From NCBI GenBank assembly GCA_902782245.1, contig CACZMI010000009.1:1-44723 (forward strand): DNA of 44,723 nt, given 5' to 3'. Each line of letters begins with the position of its first letter. The first letter of the stretch is position 1. Under the pieces are notes generated by a model. That model did not search any database and was not told the DNA's origin. It worked only from the letters and a program-made list of their open reading frames with translations. This document shows positions 1-7,326 of the stretch, in pieces. Made by a program: the position numbers and the translations under genes. Source of the DNA: an uncultured Bacteroidales bacterium (GTDB lineage Bacteria; Bacteroidota; Bacteroidia; Bacteroidales; Bacteroidaceae).

Positions 1-1
1 C

Positions 2-1366
2 CGTTTTGACCATCCCAGCTATCAGCACATCCAGTACAAGGGTGGCTACTACACAGAGTGGGGTTATGGTGATGAGGCTCCCTTCAGTGAGGATTGCCTT
101 TATCTGAACATCTGGACCAAGAAGCCGGGTGACGTTAATGCCAAGCTTCCGGTTGCCCTGTGGATTCACGGCGGCGGTTACCGCGAGGGTTGGGGCTCAG
201 AGCCCGAGTTTGACGCTCAGGAGTGGGCTGGCAAGGATGTAATCCTGGTTTCAATCAACTATCGTCTGGGTATCTACGGTTTCATGACACACCCCGACCT
301 CTCAGCTGAGAGCGAGCACGGTGTATCAGGTAACTATGGTATCCTGGATCAGATTGAGTCACTCAAGTGGATTAAGAAGAACATCGCACAGTTCGGTGGT
401 GATCCTGACAACGTAATGATATTCGGTCAGTCAGCAGGTGGCGGTAGCGTACGTACACTCTGTGAGTCTCCTCTGGCCCGCGGTCTGTTCCACAAGGCTA
501 TTATCATGAGTGCCGGTGGTCTGACTGTTCCTAACAACAATGCAGCTGGCGGCCGCGGCGGTATGGGCGGCATGCGCGGTGGCATGGGTATGATGGGCGG
601 CTTCGGCGGCTTCGGCGGCTTTGGCGGTGGAAACACCAACAACGCTGATCGTCCTGCAGCTTACAAGGCTCCCCAGGCTCCCGAGGGTCTGAACGCTCTG
701 CAGCGCGCTGAGTTCAATACCAAGGTCATCATGGACTGGGCAGGTTACAATACCCTCCAGAAGATGCGTAACGCCGACACTGAGGTTATCTACTCACTGG
801 CTACCATCTACAGCAACGCTACAGGTAACCAGGGCAGCATAACAGGTATGCCTATCGTTGACGGTTATGTATCATTGGAGAGCTTTGATCAGGCTGCTCT
901 GGACGGAACTCTGGCCGATGTTCCTTACATGTGCGGTTACACCCTGAACGATATGGGTAACATGTCAGCAGGTGTTGCTGCTTTCTGCCAGAACCGTGAG
1001 GAGATGACCAAGAACGGCAGCAAGGCATATGCTTATGAGTTTGCACGTCCTCTGCCCGACGACGGTTCACATCCCGAGGTAACACAGCGTCTGCGCGGTG
1101 CTTTCCACTCATCAGACCTGTGGTTCGTATTCAAGTCACTGCAGCACTGCTGGCGTCCCTGGACAAAGGGTGACTGGGATCTGTCAGAGAAGATGCTTAC
1201 CGCTTGGACCAACTTTGCAAAGTACAGCGATCCTAACGGTCCTCAGGGCGGCGAGTGGAAACCCTGCACCAAGGAGAATCCCGGATTCATGGTATTCAAG
1301 CTGGATGAGAACGACGTTGAGAACTCAGAGTTCGGCGAGTCAATCACCAAGCTTCCATGGGAATAA
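2..1366 (+). CDS. Type B carboxylesterase, 5' end outside window
   Basis: The reading frame is open from base 2, so the start lies upstream of the window. It shows the type B carboxylesterase (alpha/beta hydrolase) signatures: SEDCLYLNIW near base 90, the oxyanion-hole run WIHGGGY near base 160, and the nucleophile elbow FGQSAGG with Ser at 431-433. The catalytic His is probably in GAFHSSDL (His codon 1106-1108), and the acid probably the Asp of GYTLNDMG (950-952), where relatives usually carry Glu. Members hydrolyse carboxylic esters; the substrate cannot be read from sequence. An unusual Gly/Met/Phe-rich insertion lies at about 550-640. Codon choice (gct, gtt, aag, gag) is like that of strongly expressed genes such as mdh in this window. 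Export is likely for the family but the signal peptide would lie outside the window. Confidence 0.9.
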   Translation, partial: RFDHPSYQHIQYKGGYYTEWGYGDEAPFSEDCLYLNIWTKKPGDVNAKLPVALWIHGGGYREGWGSEPEFDAQEWAGKDVILVSINYRLGIYGFMTHPDLSAESEHGVSGNYGILDQIESLKWIKKNIAQFGGDPDNVMIFGQSAGGGSVRTLCESPLARGLFHKAIIMSAGGLTVPNNNAAGGRGGMGGMRGGMGMMGGFGGFGGFGGGNTNNADRPAAYKAPQAPEGLNALQRAEFNTKVIMDWAGYNTLQKMRNADTEVIYSLATIYSNATGNQGSITGMPIVDGYVSLESFDQAALDGTLADVPYMCGYTLNDMGNMSAGVAAFCQNREEMTKNGSKAYAYEFARPLPDDGSHPEVTQRLRGAFHSSDLWFVFKSLQHCWRPWTKGDWDLSEKMLTAWTNFAKYSDPNGPQGGEWKPCTKENPGFMVFKLDENDVENSEFGESITKLPWE

Positions 1367-1381
1367 TATCCCATCAACATC

Positions 1382-1415
1382 AAAAAATGCCGACCCGTCC
1401 GGGCCGGCATTTTTT
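1382..1415. terminator. Bidirectional hairpin terminator between converging genes
   Basis: AAAAATGCCG, CCCG, CGGG and CGGCATTTTT form a strong GC-rich hairpin with an A-tract on the left and a T-tract on the right. It can therefore end transcription of the esterase (plus) and of the lipoprotein/argH operon (minus). Confidence 0.85.
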
Positions 1416-1429
1416 ATTATGTCATGTTT

Positions 1430-1951
1430 TCAGTTTGAAACGGTAAAAATTCCGTTATTGAAAGTAGTGGGATAACGGTACAGTGGGCGGTGCTGTTTTC
1501 CGTCCGTATTTACGCAAGATCCGTCGGCATTCAGGTTCCAGGCTCCATTGCACTTGGAACAGGATGCCGTTCCCTTCAGGTCAAACTTGAGTCTTGTGGT
1601 GGGAGCGTCACATTCGGGACAGCCAAGGTCATAAGCCCATATGCTCATATTGTCATTGTTGAATGTGGGTGTTCCGATGATAAGCCCCGACAAACCCATC
1701 AGGAACGATGAGTTCTTTACTTCCGACAGGGTCTCCTCAAATTTCTGACCGTCGGAATCCGTTATGACAAGTTTGCCTTCGGTCTTTCTTACTGAAAGAA
1801 AACGGCCCGGTGTATTGAGCTGGTTATACGGAGCGACTGAGGTTTCACAGCTGAAAAAGACCTTGTACTTGCTCGAAAACGTAGCGTAACTGTTCCTCTC
1901 ACATGACGTTGCGAGCAACAGCAAAGATAATATGATAAATCCCCTTTTCAT
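1430..1951 (-). CDS. Lipoprotein with Rieske-like all-cysteine domain
   Basis: The 173-residue product starts with a lipoprotein signal (MKRGFIILSLLLLATSC, lipobox Cys17), so it should be anchored in the envelope. The C-terminal half has CPEC (Cys111, Cys114), then CSKC (Cys131, Cys134), then a G-W-N-L-x-x-x-G pattern and RPLYRYP followed by a final NGIFTV strand. This order is that of a Rieske domain (C-x-H, then C-x-x-H-G, then PL-x-x-Y and a last strand), except that all four ligand positions would be Cys. Binding of iron or zinc by these four residues is inference. The gene ends at a terminator shared with the esterase and lies 8 bp downstream of argH, so it is probably the last gene of that transcript. 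A simple zinc-ribbon lipoprotein is the alternative. No family name is certain. Confidence 0.75.
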   Translation of the reverse strand: MKRGFIILSLLLLATSCERNSYATFSSKYKVFFSCETSVAPYNQLNTPGRFLSVRKTEGKLVITDSDGQKFEETLSEVKNSSFLMGLSGLIIGTPTFNNDNMSIWAYDLGCPECDAPTTRLKFDLKGTASCSKCNGAWNLNADGSCVNTDGKQHRPLYRYPTTFNNGIFTVSN

Positions 1952-1959
1952 CGGAAGAT

Positions 1960-3297
1960 TTACTTTGAAGTCAGTTTCTTGACAGCCTGGTCTATCGCAG
2001 CAAACGGAAAACCGGCAATGAGAGACTCCATGCGTGCAGCGATGCGGTCATTACACAGGTTGCCTATGCTTCCCTCATGGGTATGATGGATATTATGGTC
2101 AGCCTTGAATGTGCCGTTCTCTATTTCTGCTCCCACTTTGCGGTAAGCCTCACGGAAAGGCATGCCTTCACGAGCAAGACGGTTAACCTCCTCAACGCTG
2201 AATATTGCATCATATTTGGGATCTGAAAGGATATCCTCACGAACTTTTATGTGATCCAGCATATAGGCGGTCATGGTTATTATCTCCTCCAGTTCCTGGA
2301 ATGCGGGCAGGAACACCTCCTTGACAAGTTGCATATCGCGGAAATAACCGCTGGGCAGATTGTTGGTCATCAGGGTTATCTCCTGCGGGATAGCCTGCAG
2401 GCGGTTGCATTTGGCTCGGGTAAGTTCAAATACATCGGGATTCTTCTTATGAGGCATGATGCTGGAGCCGGTGGTGCAGTCATCGGGCAGTTTGATGAAC
2501 CCGAAGTTCTGGCTGTTGTACATGCAGGCGTCAAAAGCCAGACGGCTTATGGTTGCTGCAACCGATGCCAGGGCATATGCTACATTACGCTCCATCTTGC
2601 CGCGTGTCATCTGGGCGTAAACCACGTTGTAGTTCATCGACTCAAATCCCAGCAGGTCTGTGGTCATCTGACGCTTGAGCGGAAATGACGATCCGTATCC
2701 GGCTGCAGATCCGAGCGGGTTGCGGTTGGCCTGGTCAAAGGCGGCGCGCAGGAGCAGCATATCATCGGTAAGGGCCTCGGCGTAAGCGCCGAACCAGAGT
2801 CCGAATGATGACGGCATGGCTATCTGCAGATGGGTATACCCGGGCATCAGAACGTCCTTGTACCTGTCACTCTGTCGGATAAGGATGTCAAACAGACTCT
2901 TTACGGCATTTACGATGTCGCGCAGACGGTCACGGGTAAACAGTTTGAGGTCTACCAGCACCTGGTCGTTGCGTGAACGGCCGCTGTGAATCTTCTTGCC
3001 CATGTCACCAAGTTGGCGGGTGAGCATGAGTTCAACCTGTGAATGGACATCCTCAACTCCGTCTTCAATCCGGAATTCTCCGCGTTCAATTACGGGGAGC
3101 AGATCCTTGAGACCTGCTGACAGAGCCTTGAGTTCATCGGGTTCCAGAAGACCGATGGCTTGAAGCATTGTGATATGAGCCAGAGAGCCCTGCACATCAT
3201 ACTTGGCGAGCAGGAGGTCCATCTCGCGGTCACGTCCTACCGTGTACTTCTGAATCAGTTCGTTTACGGGTTTACCCTTATCCCAGATAGGTTTCAT
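1960..3297 (-). CDS. argH: Argininosuccinate lyase
   Basis: This is the last enzyme of arginine synthesis, splitting argininosuccinate into arginine and fumarate in the cytosol. The 445-residue product has the fumarase/aspartase superfamily signature GSSIMPHKKNPD at about residue 274, whose Ser is the catalytic base region. It also has the conserved HSGRSRNDQ segment near residue 105 and GYTHLQ near residue 155. Length is normal, slightly shorter than the ~460 of many relatives. It lies 13 bp downstream of the SRPBCC gene and pyrE, so arginine and pyrimidine genes appear to share a transcript; both pathways draw on carbamoyl phosphate, although that link is inference. No other arg genes are in the window. 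Confidence 0.97.
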   Translation of the reverse strand: MKPIWDKGKPVNELIQKYTVGRDREMDLLLAKYDVQGSLAHITMLQAIGLLEPDELKALSAGLKDLLPVIERGEFRIEDGVEDVHSQVELMLTRQLGDMGKKIHSGRSRNDQVLVDLKLFTRDRLRDIVNAVKSLFDILIRQSDRYKDVLMPGYTHLQIAMPSSFGLWFGAYAEALTDDMLLLRAAFDQANRNPLGSAAGYGSSFPLKRQMTTDLLGFESMNYNVVYAQMTRGKMERNVAYALASVAATISRLAFDACMYNSQNFGFIKLPDDCTTGSSIMPHKKNPDVFELTRAKCNRLQAIPQEITLMTNNLPSGYFRDMQLVKEVFLPAFQELEEIITMTAYMLDHIKVREDILSDPKYDAIFSVEEVNRLAREGMPFREAYRKVGAEIENGTFKADHNIHHTHEGSIGNLCNDRIAARMESLIAGFPFAAIDQAVKKLTSK

Positions 3298-3310
3298 AGT
3301 CGGGTTGTTT

Positions 3311-3736
3311 TTAATACGGTAACACAGACAGCATGTCGGCCAGTTTTCCTACGGCCTCAGTCAGCGGTTTCTCCACCATCTTGGCCATGAACATATTCAG
3401 GTCGGCATCTACCGTGAGTTTTATCTTGCAACTGGATTCACCGGTGGATACGATCTGAATCCACATTGTGAGTCTGATGGGTGAGCGCAGGGTCTCCATC
3501 TTGACGCATTTGAACGGGTCGCGTGCAACTACGCCAAACTCTATCTGACCGATGGGCGAAACGGTGGTGCTTACCTTGTCGGGGGTGCACTCCAGATTCT
3601 CCAGGTTGATACCCTGTCTCTGGTCCTCGGGGATTCGGTCAGTAAGATACTTAAGGTTGCTCAAATCCGAAACCTTGTTATAGACCGATTCCTGAGGATA
3701 AGGAATCTGCTTGACTGCGCTTTCTATCCTTTTCAT
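3311..3736 (-). CDS. SRPBCC-fold small protein (START/polyketide cyclase-like)
   Basis: The reading frame opens at 3799, but the Met at 3736 is the likely start: it lies just 4 bp after the pyrE stop and gives a 141-residue protein beginning MKRIESAVKQIPYPQESVYN. That opening strand followed by a helix, and the pattern ending in a long C-terminal helix (ADLNMFMAKMVEKPLTEAVG), fit the SRPBCC hydrophobic-ligand-binding fold. No enzyme motif or signal peptide is visible. Proteins of this kind sit beside pyrE in other Bacteroidales, as I recall, but their ligand is unknown. It is probably co-translated with pyrE. Confidence 0.75.
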   Translation of the reverse strand: MKRIESAVKQIPYPQESVYNKVSDLSNLKYLTDRIPEDQRQGINLENLECTPDKVSTTVSPIGQIEFGVVARDPFKCVKMETLRSPIRLTMWIQIVSTGESSCKIKLTVDADLNMFMAKMVEKPLTEAVGKLADMLSVLPY

Positions 3737-3740
3737 CGTG

Positions 3741-4373
3741 TTATTTGCCCCATTCTGACGGGTTCTGCCGCCATTCGTTAAGAGTCTGAAGATGTTCAAC
3801 CTTTATGTATCCCGATGTCACTGCCGTCTCCAGCATTGCCGGATAGTCAGTAAGGGTGGAGAGTTTTACTCCGGCTTTCTGGAAGGCCTCCTCGGCTACG
3901 GGGAATCCGTAAGTGAAAGAGGCTACCATTCCAACCACCTCACAACCGGCATTGCGTATCGCTTCCACAGCCTTGAGGCTGCTGAGTCCGGTCGACACCA
4001 GATCCTCAACCACCATAACGCGGCTTCCGGGTTCCAGATAACCTTCAATGAGGTTGGCCAGTCCGTGATCCTTGGGTGCCGAGCGCACATAAACAAAAGG
4101 CTTGCCCATGCGGTCTGCCACCAGCGCACCCTGTGCGATGGCGCCCGTAGCCACTCCGGCTATTACGTCAAAATCAGGGAAATCACGGGTTATGACATTG
4201 CAGAGAGAGTCACGTACCAGAGTTCTCACTTCGGGGAACGAAAGGGCCTTACGGTTGTCGCAGTAGAAGGGTGAATGCCATCCTGAAGCCCATGTAAAGG
4301 GTGCATCGGGCTGAACCTTGACGGCTTCAATGCGTAACAGCTCGCGTGCAACCTGAGTCTTGATGTTGTCCAT
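3741..4373 (-). CDS. pyrE: Orotate phosphoribosyltransferase
   Basis: It converts orotate and PRPP to orotidine 5'-phosphate in pyrimidine synthesis. The PRPP-binding loop VMVVEDLVSTG is at about residues 118-128, and RSAPKDHG matches the catalytic flexible loop. The open frame extends up to 4457, but the Met at 4373 (MDNIKTQVARELLRIEAVKV) gives the normal 210-residue length, and a promoter-like box at 4406-4413 lies between the two. It leads a minus-strand operon with the SRPBCC gene, argH and probably the lipoprotein. Confidence 0.96.
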   Translation of the reverse strand: MDNIKTQVARELLRIEAVKVQPDAPFTWASGWHSPFYCDNRKALSFPEVRTLVRDSLCNVITRDFPDFDVIAGVATGAIAQGALVADRMGKPFVYVRSAPKDHGLANLIEGYLEPGSRVMVVEDLVSTGLSSLKAVEAIRNAGCEVVGMVASFTYGFPVAEEAFQKAGVKLSTLTDYPAMLETAVTSGYIKVEHLQTLNEWRQNPSEWGK

Positions 4374-4405
4374 AATATGCTGTTTGTTTTCTGTTTTCCG
4401 TGGCG

Positions 4406-4413
4406 CGAAGTTA
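4406..4413 (-). promoter_or_regulatory. Candidate -7 box for pyrE operon
   Basis: On the minus strand this reads TAACTTCG, one base from the Bacteroidetes -7 consensus TAnnTTTG. A TTG lies 21 bp upstream, as expected for the -33 element. It is 33 bp from the pyrE start and supports the start at 4373. Confidence 0.5.
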
Positions 4414-4487
4414 CTAAATAATGGCCGATATGCCCAATCTTTAATATAAAACAACATTATTACACACGCCCCTAAGGATTTTGTTGT

Positions 4488-4495
4488 TAAATTTG
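4488..4495 (+). promoter_or_regulatory. Candidate -7 box for DUF6242-uppS-bamA run
   Basis: TAAATTTG matches the Bacteroidetes -7 consensus TAnnTTTG exactly and lies 28 bp before the start at 4524. The -33 element is weak. It is back to back with the pyrE promoter. Confidence 0.55.
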
Positions 4496-4523
4496 CGCGG
4501 TAAAAAATATATAAGAACAGACA

Positions 4524-5867
4524 ATGAGAGGCCGTTACATATTATTGCTGGCAGCGTTGTTATCCTGTGTTTCCTGTTTGAAAGATGACAATAAGTATAA
4601 AACGCCGCAGGCAGCGATAACCTCATTCACCATAGGTTTTTATAACGTCAGATTCCACGATATGAACATCAAGGGTCACGATACCCTGGTATATTTGCGT
4701 GAAGGTGGCGTGATGTATCCCATGACCATAGATCAGGTAAACAACCGTATATTCAATCTGGATTCGATGGCATACGGTTCGGACCTGTCCGGGGTGACTA
4801 CCAGTGTATACGGAAACGGAACGGTAGGATACAGGTACAAGGATGATCCCATCGTCGAGTACTTGTGGAAATCTCATGATTCAATAGATTTTACACGCGG
4901 AGTGCAGTTCCTCATCAGGTCCACGGACAATTCATACACCAGAGTTTATGATGTCCAGGTGAATATCCATAAGGTTTTCCCGGATTCCCTTTTGTGGAGT
5001 GCTCCCGATACGACCGGTTTCCCGGTTCTTTCCGGACTTGCTTCGGTTTTCCGTGGCGACTCCCTGTTCTGTTTCGGAACGGATACCACCGGAACGCCGT
5101 CAGTATCGGTGCGTAGTGTGAGTTCCGGCAACTGGAACGGCGCCAATGCCCTGTCAGGTATTACGGAATCGGGATGGAGCCACAGGATCACCCTGTGTAA
5201 CGGTAAGTTCTATACCGTCTGCGGAGGCTCGGTATACGGTTCTTCCGACGCCGTGAACTGGAGTAACGTAAAGTCAGGTGTCAGGAGTATTGTCGTGTCA
5301 GGTGAGGATTACGGTCAGTTGTGGGCTGTAAGCCAGGACAGCAATATTTTAAGGTCATCCGATATGACAGAGTGGACGACTGTTCAGAGGGTTCCTGACA
5401 ATTTCCCCGATTCGGCCGCAGTGTTATTCAGTTATCCTTTATCCACCAATTCTGCCATCTCCAGGTCAGTGATTGCGGGATTGAACGCTGATTCCCTGAA
5501 CGCATCGGTCTGGACCATCCTTACGGGCGACACGTTGTGGACGCAGGTGGATATTCCGGCCAACAGGGATTTGCGCCTGCCTGCCCTTGCAGGTCTTACG
5601 GTATTCAGGTATGACGGAGCGCTGTTCAGCCTCGGTCAGGGGCTGGACGGTTTCAGACAGTCCAATGACAATGGAATCACCTGGTACCTGTGTAAAAGTT
5701 ATGTGGAGGATTACTCCTCATGGAACCGTTATATGCAGTTGCCCGCAGCCCTGAAGGGTTATGCATCGGGCTTTACGGCAACTGTGGACAGTAAAGGATA
5801 CATTTGGATAATGACCGATGACGGGCATGTGTGGCGCGGAGCCATAACCCGTCTGATAAATAAGTGA
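4524..5867 (+). CDS. DUF6242-like lipoprotein, probable beta-propeller
   Basis: The 447-residue product begins with a lipoprotein signal (MRGRYILLLAALLSCVSC, Cys at 18). Residues ~30-150 resemble the DUF6242 N-terminal domain known from Bacteroides. The rest has repeated short blocks such as YGSSDAVNWSNV, LRSSDMTEWTTV and QSNDNGITWYLC, typical of BNR/Asp-box-like propeller blades. Function is unknown. It is the first gene of a run with a DUF6089-like protein, uppS and bamA; the next gene starts 1 bp after its stop, so they are surely co-transcribed. That hints at a role in envelope assembly, which is inference from context only. Confidence 0.8.
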   Translation: MRGRYILLLAALLSCVSCLKDDNKYKTPQAAITSFTIGFYNVRFHDMNIKGHDTLVYLREGGVMYPMTIDQVNNRIFNLDSMAYGSDLSGVTTSVYGNGTVGYRYKDDPIVEYLWKSHDSIDFTRGVQFLIRSTDNSYTRVYDVQVNIHKVFPDSLLWSAPDTTGFPVLSGLASVFRGDSLFCFGTDTTGTPSVSVRSVSSGNWNGANALSGITESGWSHRITLCNGKFYTVCGGSVYGSSDAVNWSNVKSGVRSIVVSGEDYGQLWAVSQDSNILRSSDMTEWTTVQRVPDNFPDSAAVLFSYPLSTNSAISRSVIAGLNADSLNASVWTILTGDTLWTQVDIPANRDLRLPALAGLTVFRYDGALFSLGQGLDGFRQSNDNGITWYLCKSYVEDYSSWNRYMQLPAALKGYASGFTATVDSKGYIWIMTDDGHVWRGAITRLINK

Positions 5868-5868
5868 T

Positions 5869-6558
5869 ATGAATAAGAGACTGACTCTCCTCTCTTTGGT
5901 TATCATCCTGTTATGCTCTAAAACAGCAGCTCAGGATGAAGGCTATCTTATGGAGATGGGCCTGGGAGGAGGCGGAAGTTTCTATATGGGAGATGCAAAC
6001 GGCAGGCTGTACAATAACACCAACGGCGTTTTTTCAGTCCTTGCCAGATATAACGTGAACCCCAGGTTCTCACTCAAGGCCAATCTTTCATCTGCCGGCA
6101 TTTCGGGCAGCACGGAGAATGCATACGGAACCTTGCCCGGAGATGAACTGATATTCAGCCGTACTCTCTATGATTTCGGAGCACAGATGGAGTGGGGGTT
6201 CTGCGGATACGGCATGGAAGGATGGAACGGTAACCACCGTCTGGCACCCTACGGTCTGATGGGAATAGGAGTTACGTTTGCTCCTGAACCTGAACAGAAT
6301 GATTTTGCCGCGAATTTCCCGATAGGACTGGGCTTGAGGTACAAACTGTCCGAAAGGGTAAACATAGGTCTGGAGTGGACCATGAGGTTTTCCACATCTG
6401 ACCGTCTTGATGTAACCCGTACGGACGGAACAACGCTTAAGGACCCTTTCATGATAAAGGGAAAAGGAATCAAGAACAAGGACAGTTACAGTTTTACTAT
6501 GCTGTATGTTACATTTGATGTTTTCAAACGTCCTTGTCATTGTAATGAAGAAGAGTAA
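5869..6558 (+). CDS. DUF6089-like exported protein, probable outer-membrane barrel
   Basis: The 229-residue product has a Sec signal peptide (MNKRLTLLSLVIILLCSKTA then AQ). Gly-rich amphipathic strands follow: MGLGGGGSFYMGDANGR, FSVLARYNVNPRFSLKANL and a final SFTMLYVTFDVF. The pattern is that of a small outer-membrane beta-barrel and matches what I recall of the DUF6089 family, which in Bacteroidales lies just before uppS and bamA. Function is unknown. It starts one base after the upstream lipoprotein stops and ends 6 bp before uppS. Confidence 0.8.
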   Translation: MNKRLTLLSLVIILLCSKTAAQDEGYLMEMGLGGGGSFYMGDANGRLYNNTNGVFSVLARYNVNPRFSLKANLSSAGISGSTENAYGTLPGDELIFSRTLYDFGAQMEWGFCGYGMEGWNGNHRLAPYGLMGIGVTFAPEPEQNDFAANFPIGLGLRYKLSERVNIGLEWTMRFSTSDRLDVTRTDGTTLKDPFMIKGKGIKNKDSYSFTMLYVTFDVFKRPCHCNEEE

Positions 6559-6564
6559 AGAGAT

Positions 6565-7326
6565 ATGACATATCAGGAACAATTGGACAAGAGCCGGATA
6601 CCGCAGCATGTAGCCATCATCATGGATGGAAACGGCCGTTGGGCCCAGCAGCGCGGCAAGCAGCGTACTGAGGGGCACATCCGTGGAGTGGAGGTGGTGC
6701 GTAAGATAATGGAGAATGCCGTTGAATTGGGCATAAAGTATCTCACACTCTACACTTTCTCCACTGAGAACTGGAACCGCCCCGAGCAGGAGGTTACGGC
6801 TCTTATGGGACTTTTGTTCAAGAATATTGAGGAGGATGTATTTATCAGGAATCAAGTCCGTTTCCGTGTAATCGGAGATATTGAAAGACTCCCCTCTCAG
6901 ATTCAGGATAAACTGAACGAGTGCATTGAGCATACCAGGAATTTTGACCGTTCATGCATGGTGCTGGCTCTGAGTTATTCTTCCCGTTGGGAGATTACCC
7001 GTGCAGCCCGCATTCTGGCCGACAGGGTAGCCAAGGGAGAACTCAAGCCTTCTGATATAGATGAGAATCTGGTATCGGCCAGCATGACGACCGCTTTCAT
7101 GCCCGATCCTGACCTGCTCATACGTACCGGCGGTGAGATAAGGTTGAGCAATTACCTGTTGTGGCAGTCGGCATACACGGAACTCTATTTCTGTGATACT
7201 TACTGGCCCGATTTCAATATGGAAGAGCTTTGCAAGGCCATTTATGAATATCAGCAGCGCGAACGCCGTTTCGGAAAGACCGGTGAGCAGGTGGCTGAGC
7301 AAAAGCAGAACAAGACGCAAGAATGA
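6565..7326 (+). CDS. uppS: Isoprenyl transferase (undecaprenyl diphosphate synthase)
   Basis: It adds isopentenyl units in cis to farnesyl diphosphate, making the C55 carrier for peptidoglycan and O-antigen. The 253-residue protein shows the family motifs in order: [17 protein letters not shown] (catalytic Asp in MDGN) near residue 16, then [14 protein letters not shown] near residue 70. [20 protein letters not shown] follows near residue 190, with the C-terminal Tyr/Phe-rich stretch after it. Length is normal. Its stop overlaps the bamA start (ATGA), so the two are translationally coupled. Confidence 0.97.
   Translation: MTYQEQLDKSRIPQHVAIIMDGNGRWAQQRGKQRTEGHIRGVEVVRKIMENAVELGIKYLTLYTFSTENWNRPEQEVTALMGLLFKNIEEDVFIRNQVRFRVIGDIERLPSQIQDKLNECIEHTRNFDRSCMVLALSYSSRWEITRAARILADRVAKGELKPSDIDENLVSASMTTAFMPDPDLLIRTGGEIRLSNYLLWQSAYTELYFCDTYWPDFNMEELCKAIYEYQQRERRFGKTGEQVAEQKQNKTQE

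Noticed and set aside
427-642. Minus-strand proline-rich open frame
   Set aside because: It is the antisense reading of the Gly-rich insertion in the esterase; the Pro codons mirror GGN codons.
6088-6933. Long minus-strand open frame (281 codons) across the DUF6089-like gene and uppS
   Set aside because: It spans two confidently assigned plus-strand genes, shows no recognisable domain and has no promoter.
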